From assembly GCA_023231425.1 (NCBI GenBank), contig JALNVI010000038.1, positions 1 through 25,858 of the forward strand: 25,858 nucleotides of DNA, written 5' to 3'. Under the pieces are notes generated by a model, which was given only the letters and a program-made list of their open reading frames with translations, was not told the DNA's origin and made no database searches. Position numbers and translations under genes: made by a program. Origin of the DNA: Desulforhopalus sp. (lineage in GTDB: Bacteria; Desulfobacterota; Desulfobulbia; Desulfobulbales; Desulfocapsaceae). This document shows, one piece after another, positions 1 through 6,206 of this stretch. The stretch's first letter is position 1. Every line of letters starts with the position of its first letter.

Positions 1-2
1 AG

Positions 3-255
3 AAACCGGCGTTGAAGCGGGTCATTATCAAGCACATAGCTGAATCAGCGCAACAGTGGATGATGCTTGAGAAAGGAGATATCGACATTGCCCGGAACCT
101 TCAACCCGAAGATCTCAAAGCGATTAGAAACAATCCTGATATCAACATAATGACCATGCAAAAGGCAACATTTACTCCATGGGGCTGAATCAAAAGAACA
201 GGTATCTGACCATCCCTGAAGTACGTGAGGCAATAAAATACCCTGTGGACTACAG
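3..255 (+). pseudogene. Remnant of a family 5 (Dpp/Opp-type) extracellular solute-binding protein, frameshifted
   Basis: The reading frame open from the window edge gives a stretch with LEKGDIDIARNLQPEDLKAI and NPDINIM, then meets TGA at 186-188. The adjacent frame from 179 continues the same homology with GLNQKNRYLTIPEVREAIKY and a VDY motif. In peptide-binding proteins of ABC transporters (SBP_bac_5) these blocks are contiguous (LEKGD.DIARNL...GLNQKNPYL..PEVRQAIKYLVDY), so I see a frameshift near 179-186. Similarity fades after about 255 and hpt ends at 294 on the other strand, so the C-terminal part of the family is missing. The intact protein would be periplasmic and bind peptides or similar solutes. 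The upstream part lies outside the window. A sequencing error could explain the frameshift but not the missing C-terminus. Confidence 0.75.
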
Positions 256-256
256 A

Positions 257-295
257 GGGTTCCCGGCATTCTTTATCCACCGAAAACCCTTTTTT
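257..295 (+). terminator. Possible intrinsic terminator after the solute-binding remnant
   Basis: GGGTTCCCGG (257-266) faces CCGAAAACCC (280-289), with two central mismatches on this strand, and is followed by six T residues (290-295). The run ends on the hpt stop codon. On the minus strand the two mismatches become G-U pairs, so the hairpin could serve both converging units, but there is no T run on that side. Confidence 0.4.
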
Positions 296-830
296 AATAC
301 TCTTCGAGCACACTTACGCAGGGAAGATTACGATATTTCTGAGCGTAATCCATCCCGTAGCCAACAACAAATTCGTCTTCTATCTCAACACCGATATAAT
401 CCACTTCCATTTCAACAACGCGGCGACTCGGTTTACTGAGAAAGGAACATGATTTCAACGTGTGAGGGCGCCTGTTGCTCAGCATCTGGATGATTTTTTT
501 GAAGGTACGCCCCGTATCGACAATATCTTCCACGATAATGACATCTTTATCTTCAATGGAGGTATCCAGATCCATAACCAGTTTCACATTAGAATTGGAG
601 ACTGTGCCATCGCCATAACTTGATACGGTTATGAAATCAACAGCCAAAGGTAAATTTATGGCTCGGACAAGATCAGCCATAAAAATAAAGGAACCTTTCA
701 ACAGGCCTACAATAATCAATTCTCTCTCGCTCTCCCTGAAATCTTCACATATCTGTCTGCCAAGCCTTTCGACTACTTCCTTCGTTTTTTCTTCACTTAC
801 CAGCACTCTGCCAATTTTGTATTTAGTCAT
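294..830 (-). CDS. hpt: Hypoxanthine phosphoribosyltransferase
   Basis: Purine salvage enzyme that joins hypoxanthine (and usually guanine) to PRPP to give IMP or GMP in the cytoplasm. The 178-residue length is normal for bacterial Hpt. The PRPP-binding signature VEDIVDTGRT lies at residues 100-109. Upstream, LLKGSFIFMADLVR (43-56) is the conserved N-terminal block, and SSYGDGTVS (70-78) fits the flexible active-site loop. The ATG at 828-830 shares one base with the TAA stop of the preceding ribbon-helix-helix gene (TAATG), and a GAGG ribosome site lies just upstream, so translation is probably coupled. It is the third gene of a leftward operon behind a ParF-like ATPase and a DNA-binding protein, which is an unusual setting for a salvage enzyme. 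The product call is secure. Confidence 0.95.
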   Translation of the reverse strand: MTKYKIGRVLVSEEKTKEVVERLGRQICEDFRESERELIIVGLLKGSFIFMADLVRAINLPLAVDFITVSSYGDGTVSNSNVKLVMDLDTSIEDKDVIIVEDIVDTGRTFKKIIQMLSNRRPHTLKSCSFLSKPSRRVVEMEVDYIGVEIEDEFVVGYGMDYAQKYRNLPCVSVLEEY

Positions 831-1204
831 TATTTTTCCTCATATTCAACAAGATAGCGGATAAGAGACTCCACAGCTATCTCTACCATGGGTTTTCCAG
901 TATCTGCACTGGCAAAACGCAACTGGCGATGAAGGGCTTCCGGCATGCGAATGGTGAGCTTCTTTTCGTCAGCGTAGGGATTCTTCTTTGGACGGCCGAG
1001 GGGCTTTTCTTTTTTTTCAGCGGCATAGCTTTTCTTCAGAGATGCCACTTTGTTCTGCTGCGGACGACTTAAAGCTCCTTCCGCAGGCACTTCTGACACG
1101 ATATCTGTTGTATCAACTGAATTGCGGGTTGCTTCACTGATCTTTTTTTCTATATCAAATTCATCCATCGCTGAGAAAGTAGCTCTTCCTTTCTTTGCTG
1201 TCAT
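830..1204 (-). CDS. Ribbon-helix-helix DNA-binding protein, ParG-like partner of the adjacent ParF-like ATPase
   Basis: A 124-residue basic protein. The last 45 residues (KKLTIRMPEALHRQL followed by two helices) look like a ribbon-helix-helix domain: a short beta strand carrying DNA-contacting side chains and two amphipathic helices. The first 80 residues are polar and low-complexity, as expected for a flexible tail, and contain a GRPKK motif resembling an AT-hook core. A mobile N-terminal tail plus a C-terminal RHH fold is the plan of plasmid ParG, the centromere-binding and repressor partner of ParF. It follows the ParF-like gene by 73 bases. I chose ATG 1204 because an AGGGAG site lies six bases before it; a TTG seven codons upstream lacks such a site. 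It may instead be a generic CopG-type repressor. The assignment rests on fold pattern and context, not on strong identity. Confidence 0.7.
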   Translation of the reverse strand: MTAKKGRATFSAMDEFDIEKKISEATRNSVDTTDIVSEVPAEGALSRPQQNKVASLKKSYAAEKKEKPLGRPKKNPYADEKKLTIRMPEALHRQLRFASADTGKPMVEIAVESLIRYLVEYEEK

Positions 1205-1277
1205 CACAATCTCCCTCTTTTTCAAACATTAAAAATGTATAAAAATCTTTAATATATTTTTGATGTTTTAATTATTA

Positions 1278-1907
1278 TTATGCCATAAGATTTAGTATCT
1301 CTACTACCAGTCCAGCCATCTCTTTCGAGGCCATGCTGTTTTTGTCAAACTCAAGAACCGACTGACCAGTGATCAGGCTCTGCTTATACGCCTGGCGATC
1401 GAAAAGCGACGTTTCAAGGATACCAAAGGGATAGAGACGAAGAATCGTTTCCCTGATCTCCTTAGCGAGAATCGTACCAGCTTTAAGACGATTGAGAAGA
1501 AAACGGCACTGCAGGCGGGGGTTGACTTCCGCAACAATAACCTCCAGAGCTTTCACGGTCTCCCGGGCAGCGCGGATATCCAGGGGAGAGGGTTGTATGG
1601 GAATTATAACGACGTCTGAGACTGCAGCAGAAAGATGCATAACTTCGTGGCTGTGAGGAGGAGTATCGATAATGATAATATCCTCTTTCAGCTCCTGAAT
1701 TAAACGGTTCGGCTTATTCTGCACTTCATAGAGGTTGAGATTTTCTCTTTCGTTGTTGTGCAGCGTCTGAATACAACTCCCTTGCTTGTCAGTATCAACC
1801 AGTGCCACATGGTAATCTTTGGAGCTGCTGGCGATCATCAATGCCATATTTATGGCAACAGTACTTTTGCCAGCCCCACCCTTTTGACTTCCTATAGTTA
1901 TTATCAT
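1278..1907 (-). CDS. ParA/MinD-superfamily ATPase of the small plasmid type (type Ib, ParF-like)
   Basis: At 209 residues this is the short ParA form without the N-terminal helix-turn-helix of type Ia proteins. The deviant Walker A motif SQKGGAGKST occupies residues 7-16, with both the signature and the catalytic lysine. DTDKQGS (38-44) is the A' motif, and IIIIDTPP (77-84) is Walker B. Members dimerise on ATP, bind DNA non-specifically and move cargo (plasmids, chromosomal loci or protein assemblies) over the nucleoid when a partner stimulates hydrolysis. The next gene encodes a ParG-like RHH protein, the usual partner of ParF. The gene diverges from parB across a region holding parS. No clear Shine-Dalgarno site precedes the ATG; the leader contains a perfect 14-base palindrome instead. 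The true cargo is unknown: it could be the chromosome or a former plasmid. Confidence 0.85.
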   Translation of the reverse strand: MIITIGSQKGGAGKSTVAINMALMIASSSKDYHVALVDTDKQGSCIQTLHNNERENLNLYEVQNKPNRLIQELKEDIIIIDTPPHSHEVMHLSAAVSDVVIIPIQPSPLDIRAARETVKALEVIVAEVNPRLQCRFLLNRLKAGTILAKEIRETILRLYPFGILETSLFDRQAYKQSLITGQSVLEFDKNSMASKEMAGLVVEILNLMA

Positions 1908-1919
1908 TTTTTATTTTTT

Positions 1920-1933
1920 ATGTATTAATACAT
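1920..1933. promoter_or_regulatory. Perfect palindrome, probable operator in the leader of the ParF-like operon
   Basis: ATGTATTAATACAT is a perfect 14-base palindrome that ends 13 bases before the ATPase start codon. It lies where a bound repressor would block transcription elongation or ribosome access. The RHH protein of this operon is the obvious candidate ligand because ParG-type proteins repress their own operons. The binding is inference. Confidence 0.45.
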
Positions 1934-2053
1934 CATAATTGTTATTTATTTGAATTAAAGCTATAAAATTATATACCACAAAATATAAAAAATATCAATA
2001 CACTAAAAAGTGCTGAACCTTAAAAAGATATTATATACTTTATACATCATAAT
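1928..2053. repeat. Pair of exact 12-base direct repeats flanking the ParF-like promoter
   Basis: ATACATCATAAT occurs at 1928-1939 and again at 2042-2053, 114 bases apart, on either side of the predicted promoter. The first copy overlaps the palindrome at 1920-1933. Such spaced repeats are what a partition-site or operator complex for an RHH protein would use, but in very A+T-rich DNA chance cannot be excluded. Confidence 0.4.
1968..1998 (-). promoter_or_regulatory. Predicted sigma-70-type promoter for the ParF-like/RHH/hpt operon
   Basis: Read leftward, TTGATA (1993-1998) is followed after 17 bases by TATATA (1970-1975), with an overlapping TATAAT at 1968-1973 (19-base spacing). Transcription would start near 1960 and give a leader of about 55 bases that contains the palindrome. 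Surrounding A+T richness lowers certainty. Confidence 0.4.
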
Positions 2054-2086
2054 GATTTTTCCCTGTATTCCCGTTAACTCTACATT

Positions 2087-2102
2087 TGTTTCACGTGAAA
2101 CA
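2087..2102. promoter_or_regulatory. parS: parS centromere site
   Basis: TGTTTCACGTGAAACA is a perfect 16-base palindrome identical to the bacterial parS consensus recognised by ParB/Spo0J. Intact parB starts about 490 bases to the right. Sites of this kind cluster near oriC in most bacteria, which fits the gyr-dnaN block in this window. I saw no second full match by eye. Confidence 0.95.
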
Positions 2103-2230
2103 TGAAAACAGAGCTGAAAAAAACACGGAGAAAAGTTATATTCTACGAAAATAAAGCCAGTGAGGGCTTGAAGATGACACCTTCCTCTATAAGCTGTATA
2201 AGAATAATCTCGATTCAGCAGGTGAGATAA

Positions 2231-2334
2231 GGGGCCTTGAAACAGCTTGTATTTCGTTCATATTCGAGGAACAGAAGAAAATTTATTACTGTAACGAAGA
2301 AGACGGGCGAAAGGCTGATACTTCAAGGGACCCT
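2231..2334 (+). repeat. Foldback intergenic repeat, copy 1 (short form)
   Basis: It begins GGGGCCTTGAAACAGC and ends with CTTCAAGGGACCC, the inverted end. It shares TTTCGTTCATATTCGAGG and CTGTAACGAAGAA with the copies at 3973, 16693 and 25738. Compared with the 16693 and 25738 copies it lacks the central segment containing the TATATA block, so it is only about 104 bases. Its right end abuts the soj pseudogene directly. Confidence 0.85.
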
Positions 2335-2540
2335 GAAGTCTTGATTCCCATGCAGTTCGACTCTTTCGCCATGGAAGGACTTTCACAGTTGATCAAAACG
2401 TGGAGAACCGTAAAAAGAAAACTCCTCCAGAGCGGGAAAACAACAACCTGCTTTTTACCATGTATGATAAAAAGAATGCCCTTATGCGGGAATTCGCCAG
2501 AGATATGAAAAAAACTTTCACCTTTTTCTGCCGATACTAA
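2335..2540 (+). pseudogene. soj: Decayed soj/parA gene (chromosomal ParA ATPase), fragment
   Basis: From 2338 one frame reads VLIPMQFDSFAMEGLSQLI, matching the chromosomal Soj/ParA block V[VL]IPVQCEYYALEGLSQLL; after a further stretch like VKRKLL it loses similarity. The homology resumes in another frame from about 2444 with LLFTMYDKKNAL and then REFARDMKKTF, matching the LLTMxDARTNL...V.EEVKKYF block, and stops at TAA 2538-2540. The N-terminal half (Walker A and B) and the C-terminal VIPRNVRLSEAPS region are absent. The fragment sits 48 bases before parB, where soj normally lies. The repeat copy at 2231-2334 meets its left end. The match is from memory of the family, but the two blocks in the right order and place make it convincing. 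Confidence 0.8.
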
Positions 2541-2588
2541 AGCATTTTTATAACTGTCGAAAAATTTTATAGAGAGAGAGGTTTGATA

Positions 2589-3467
2589 TTGGCAAAAAAA
2601 AAAGTCACTCAGGGTCAGGGAATTAATGCTCTCTTCGGTGGCAATGACAGCGTTACTGAAAAGAAGTATTTTCACTGCAGCATCGATAAAATAATCCCGA
2701 ACAAATACCAGCCCCGGACAGAATTTAACCAGGATGATATTGAAGAGTTAAGTAATTCTATTAAAGAAAATGGTATTATTCAGCCATTAATCGTAACAGC
2801 AGGAGAAAAAGAAAATCAGTACTGTCTCGTAGCCGGAGAACGAAGATTGCGGGCATCTCTCCTTGCCGGATTAAAGAAGGTTCCTGTCATACTGATTGAA
2901 GTTGAAAATGAAGATTCTCTTCTGGAACTGGCCCTGATAGAAAATATTCAGAGAACAGATTTAGATGCGATTGAAGAAGCAGAGGCATACAAAAACATGA
3001 TTGAGAAATTCAATTATACCCAGGAACAGACAGCTAAAAAAGTCGGCAAAAAAAGAACCACTGTCACCAATGCACTGCGACTCCTTAAACTGCCAAAAAA
3101 CATTCAACAGGATATCAAGGCAGGAGCACTAAGTGAAGGCCACGCACGTACCCTCATAAAAATACAGGATAACATTGAACTTCTTACTGAAGTAAGAGCA
3201 CAGATAATACAAGAATCATTATCAGTCCGTCAGACGGAACAGCTTATAAAAGCTATAAACTCCCCTGAAAAAAAGACAGCAAAGAAAAAAGAAAAGAAAA
3301 AAGAGACTATCTCCAGCAATTATATAAAAACACTGACTACAGCATTGACCAATAGATTCAATTCTAAAATTTTCATCAACCAGAACGGAAGCAAAGGAAA
3401 AGTTGAGATCGAATACTCCTCAGAGGATGACTTGAACAGAGTTTATTCTCTCCTTATCAATAAATAA
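2589..3467 (+). CDS. parB: Chromosome partitioning protein ParB (Spo0J family)
   Basis: ParB loads on parS as a CTP-dependent sliding clamp and organises the origin region for segregation. Over 292 residues I see the N-terminal GINALFG peptide (11-17), the ParB/Srx CTP-binding core with GERRLRA (83-89) and ENIQRTDLDAIEEAEAY (118-134), a helix-turn-helix (about 143-166), a linker rich in Lys and Glu (about 228-242), and a C-terminal dimerisation domain (about 245-292). I chose TTG 2589 because GAGAGG lies eight bases before it and it yields MAKKK, the usual start; TTG 2583 is too close to that site. The residue before GINALF is Gln where Lys or Arg normally activates ParA. The cognate soj upstream is a pseudogene. 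The gene is noticeably A-rich. An SH3-repeat gene follows after 11 bases. Confidence 0.95.
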   Translation: MAKKKVTQGQGINALFGGNDSVTEKKYFHCSIDKIIPNKYQPRTEFNQDDIEELSNSIKENGIIQPLIVTAGEKENQYCLVAGERRLRASLLAGLKKVPVILIEVENEDSLLELALIENIQRTDLDAIEEAEAYKNMIEKFNYTQEQTAKKVGKKRTTVTNALRLLKLPKNIQQDIKAGALSEGHARTLIKIQDNIELLTEVRAQIIQESLSVRQTEQLIKAINSPEKKTAKKKEKKKETISSNYIKTLTTALTNRFNSKIFINQNGSKGKVEIEYSSEDDLNRVYSLLINK

Positions 3468-3478
3468 AAGGGATATAT

Positions 3479-3937
3479 ATGAATTTACGTTATATTTTAG
3501 AAATGACAGTAATCTTTTTTCTGATATCCAGCCCCGTATGGGCGAAAATGGTATCAGTCAAAGGTGACAATGTGAACATGCGGAAAGGACCGGGAACAGA
3601 CAATTCTATTATCTGGGCCTACGACAGAGGTTTCCCACTGAAAGTGATCAATGAAAAAAATCAATGGGTGGAGGTCATTGACTTTGAGGGAGACAGGGGA
3701 TGGATATATCATTCTCTGCTGTCCAATGCGCCCCACGTTATTATCAAGGCAAATAAAGGGACAGATAACAAAGTCAATATCCGAAGCCAGCCGAGTGAGA
3801 ATGGAAAAATTATAAGTCAGGCAAGTTATGGCGTAGTTTTAAGCAGGTTTGAAGAAAAAAATGGCTGGCTCAAAGTGGAACACGAATCAGGGATTAAAGG
3901 ATGGCTTAAAAAAAACATGGTCTGGGGTATAGAGTAA
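3479..3937 (+). CDS. Secreted protein with two bacterial SH3 domains
   Basis: A 152-residue protein with a signal peptide: a hydrophobic core at about residues 9-19 and likely cleavage after VWA (22). Two bacterial SH3 repeats follow. The first (about 25-86) has VNMRKGPGTDNSIIW and GDRGWIYHSLL; the second (about 88-150) has VNIRSQPSENGKII and GIKGWLKKNMV. Such tandem domains commonly bind peptidoglycan or act as protein-interaction modules in the periplasm. It lacks a catalytic domain, so it is not itself a hydrolase. It starts 11 bases after parB with an AAGGGAT ribosome site, so it is probably co-transcribed with parB. A link to segregation or cell-wall growth is only inference from position. 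An A+T-rich inverted repeat (CACAAAA/TTTTGTG, 3938-3964) follows the stop but makes a poor terminator. Confidence 0.8.
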   Translation: MNLRYILEMTVIFFLISSPVWAKMVSVKGDNVNMRKGPGTDNSIIWAYDRGFPLKVINEKNQWVEVIDFEGDRGWIYHSLLSNAPHVIIKANKGTDNKVNIRSQPSENGKIISQASYGVVLSRFEEKNGWLKVEHESGIKGWLKKNMVWGIE

Positions 3938-3972
3938 CACAAAAATAAATCAATATATTTTGTGAGAGTAAA

Positions 3973-4139
3973 GGGGATCTTGAAACAGCTTGAATTTCGT
4001 TCATATTCGAGGAACAGAAAAAAAAATTACTGCAGCTATATATTTGATATCTCGAAGTCTCGTTCCTCGCTTTGTCGGAAAATAATTTTTTGACTGTAAC
4101 GAAGAATATGGGCGAAAGACTGGTTATTTGATGTTCCCT
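3973..4139 (+). repeat. Foldback intergenic repeat, copy 2 (long form)
   Basis: It runs from GGGGATCTTGAAACAGC to TTATTTGATGTTCCC, about 167 bases, sharing both arms with the other copies. The centre carries about 25 extra bases around CTCGAAGTCTCGTTCCTCGC compared with the copies at 16693 and 25738. Stop codons break all frames over its full length, so it is not coding. It lies between the SH3 gene and the tRNA terminator. Confidence 0.85.
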
Positions 4140-4233
4140 AAAGTAAAAAATACCCCTTGTAACAAAAAGGAATCGGACAAAAGATTCGAGTAAAAGATCA
4201 GCAGCACAATTATGGTGAACGCCCTGACCGTGT

Positions 4234-4276
4234 AAAAAAGAAAGGGCCTGTAATTTAAATAAATTACAGGCCCTTT
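4234..4276 (-). terminator. Strong intrinsic terminator of the tRNA-Ser pair
   Basis: A perfect 16-base stem (4241-4256 with 4261-4276, core GGGCCTGTAATTT) and a four-base AAAT loop is followed, read leftward, by CTTTTTT. It lies eight bases beyond the 3' end of the second tRNA. Confidence 0.9.
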
Positions 4277-4283
4277 TATATGC

Positions 4284-4375
4284 TGGCGGAGAAGGAGGGA
4301 TTCGAACCCTCGGTGGAGTCTGACCCCCACACTCGCTTAGCAGGCGAGCACCATCGGCCTCTCGGTCACCTCTCC
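4284..4375 (-). tRNA. tRNA-Ser (anticodon GCU)
   Basis: On the minus strand the sequence starts GGAGAGG and ends CTTCTCC-G-CCA, giving a full seven-pair acceptor stem with one G-U pair and an encoded CCA tail. The anticodon arm is CTCGC-CTGCTAA-GCGAG, so the anticodon is GCT and it reads AGC/AGU serine codons. The long variable arm, 92-nucleotide total length and GGTTCGAATCC T-arm are typical of tRNA-Ser. Confidence 0.97.
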
Positions 4376-4403
4376 ACGCATCATTCAAATCTTTGTTTAT
4401 ATA

Positions 4404-4489
4404 TGGCGGAGGAAGTAGGATTTGAACCCACGGTACTTTCGTACAACGGTTTTCAAGACCGCCGCCTTAAGCCACTCGGCCATTCCTCC
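4404..4489 (-). tRNA. tRNA-Ser (anticodon UGA)
   Basis: The minus strand starts GGAGGAA and ends TTCCTCC-G-CCA. The anticodon loop CTTGAAAA gives anticodon TGA, reading UCA and related UCN codons. The variable arm (TTGTACGAAAGTACC) is long, as expected for class II tRNA-Ser, and the T-loop is GGTTCAAATCC. It is the promoter-proximal member of the pair and is separated from the other by 28 bases. Confidence 0.97.
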
Positions 4490-4499
4490 GTGAGCGCTT

Positions 4500-4528
4500 T
4501 TTTTACCATTCAATCAAGAACTTGTCAA
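4500..4528 (-). promoter_or_regulatory. Sigma-70-type promoter of the tRNA-Ser pair
   Basis: Read leftward, a perfect TTGACA (4523-4528) is followed by a 17-base spacer and TAAAAA (4500-4505). The mature 5' end of the first tRNA lies 11 bases beyond the -10 element, leaving room for a short leader with a GC-rich GCGC just before the gene. Confidence 0.7.
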
Positions 4529-4652
4529 TAATCTTATCGACCTTTTTATAATGGTTGCAAACTAAACATTTTTGTAATAAAATAACAAAAAATTACCAAT
4601 TTTGACATATTTTTAAAAATTTTTACCTCTTAACCTCTTATAGAGGCATATA

Positions 4653-6206
4653 ATGACAGAACAACACTCCATCAGTCAAAAACTTGAGGACGTAACAGCT
4701 CTCTATGAAATCACCAGAGAACTGGCATCTTCACTGGATCTGCAAGAGTGCCTGGAAAAGGCCATGCAGGTCCTCCATGAAAAAAAACAAATGGAAAATG
4801 GAACAGTCACCATCGTCAATCCACTCAGCGGAAAACTCGAAATAGAGATTGCCCACGGGATTGATCCGGAAAATATGAAACGTGGCACATACAAGATAGG
4901 TGAAGGAATCACCGGCAGGGTAGTCTCCACCGGTGAACCGGTCATTGTTCCCCAAATATCTGAAGAACAGCTGTTTCTTAATCGTACGGGCGCGCGGAAA
5001 AGCGAACAGCTTAAAAAAAAATCTTTTCTCTGCGTGCCCATTAAAGATGGCAGGAACATTATAGGTGCCCTCTCAGTAGATTGCTCCTATCCTGGAGGAA
5101 TAGACGAACAGGCCAATACTGACCTGCAGTATCTTACCGTCCTCAGCTCAATCATCGCCCAGACAGTTACCAGAATACAAACCGTCAACCGGGAAACAGA
5201 ACAGCTCCACATTGAAAATCGCAAACTGAAACGGGAACTCTCGGAAAAAAACCGCATAAATGACATTATTGGCAACTCCAGTTCAATGCAGGATGTCTTC
5301 GAGATGATCCACCGCGTGGTCGACAGCAATGCTACCGTTCTCCTGCGCGGAGAATCAGGAACGGGTAAAACTCTTGTTGCAAAGGCGTTGCACTACAACG
5401 GCAAACGACATAATAAACCCTTTGTCTCCGTTAACTGTTCCGCCTTGCCGGAAACCCTGCTGGAAAGCGAACTCTTCGGTCATGAGAAGGGTGCTTTTAC
5501 CGGCGCCATCGAACAGAAAATTGGTCGTTTTGAGATGGCTGAAGGAGGTACTCTCTTCCTCGATGAGATAGGAGAAATTAGCAATTCAGTACAAATTAAA
5601 CTTCTCAATGTAGTCCAGGAACGCACCTTCCAGCGCCTTGGCTCGACCAAACCAATAACCTGCGACGTACGCCTGGTTACCGCCACCAACCGGGATCTCG
5701 AGAGTGCCATTGAACAGAAAATCTTCCGGGAGGACCTCTACTACCGCCTTAACGTCTTCCCTATCTATATGCCTCCCTTGCGGGAACGGCGTACCGATAT
5801 ACTTCTTATTGCTGAATTTTTTCTTGAAAAATTTTCCCGTGAGAATAATAAAAACATCAGCCGCATATCCACCTCTGCTATTGATATGCTCATTCAGTAC
5901 CACTGGCCGGGCAATGTGCGCGAGCTGCAAAATTGCATGGAACGGGCTGTATTAATCTGTGACACAGATACAATAAGTTCCATTCACCTTCCCCCTACTC
6001 TGCAGACCTCCAGGAGCTCGAAGAAAAAGACAAGTCTTTCTTTTACTGAGGCGGTAGAAAATTTTGAAAAAGAACTTATCATCGAAGGCCTGAAACGCAA
6101 CAATGGAAATCAGACCAAAACAGCGAAGGATCTCGAAACAAGTCTGCGCATCATCAACTACAAGATCCATCAATATGACATTAATCCCCGAAACTATAAA
6201 ATATGA
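4653..6206 (+). CDS. Sigma-54-dependent transcriptional activator, GAF-AAA+-Fis (NifA-like)
   Basis: A 517-residue enhancer-binding protein. A GAF sensor domain spans about 15-175 and a coiled linker about 180-200. The AAA+ domain starts at IIGNSSSMQ (206-213) and has Walker A GESGTGKT (233-240), the sigma-54-contacting loop GAFTGA (280-285), Walker B TLFLDEIGE (300-308), and a PLRERRTDI block with HWPGNVRELQN further on. A Fis-type helix-turn-helix ends the protein (NQTKTAKDLETSLRIINYKI). The C-terminal style and domain order are those of NifA, but the N-terminal ligand is unknown and no nif gene is near, so I give no symbol. It should activate sigma-54 promoters elsewhere in response to a small molecule. 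The start has an AGAGG site seven bases upstream. Its TGA overlaps the queH ATG by four bases. Confidence 0.9.
   Translation: MTEQHSISQKLEDVTALYEITRELASSLDLQECLEKAMQVLHEKKQMENGTVTIVNPLSGKLEIEIAHGIDPENMKRGTYKIGEGITGRVVSTGEPVIVPQISEEQLFLNRTGARKSEQLKKKSFLCVPIKDGRNIIGALSVDCSYPGGIDEQANTDLQYLTVLSSIIAQTVTRIQTVNRETEQLHIENRKLKRELSEKNRINDIIGNSSSMQDVFEMIHRVVDSNATVLLRGESGTGKTLVAKALHYNGKRHNKPFVSVNCSALPETLLESELFGHEKGAFTGAIEQKIGRFEMAEGGTLFLDEIGEISNSVQIKLLNVVQERTFQRLGSTKPITCDVRLVTATNRDLESAIEQKIFREDLYYRLNVFPIYMPPLRERRTDILLIAEFFLEKFSRENNKNISRISTSAIDMLIQYHWPGNVRELQNCMERAVLICDTDTISSIHLPPTLQTSRSSKKKTSLSFTEAVENFEKELIIEGLKRNNGNQTKTAKDLETSLRIINYKIHQYDINPRNYKI

Noticed and set aside
2173..2400. An open frame running through repeat copy 1 into the soj fragment
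   Set aside because: The absence of stops over this length looks accidental; the residues before the repeat resemble nothing, and the repeat itself is not coding in other copies.
4160..4258. Short open stretch (IRVKDQQHNYGERPDRV) between repeat copy 2 and the tRNA terminator
   Set aside because: It has protein-like composition and could be another gene remnant, but I recognise no family and it begins right after a stop codon.
4653..6206. Naming the sigma-54 activator nifA
   Set aside because: Domain order and C-terminus are NifA-like, but no nitrogen-fixation gene is nearby and the GAF ligand cannot be read from sequence.
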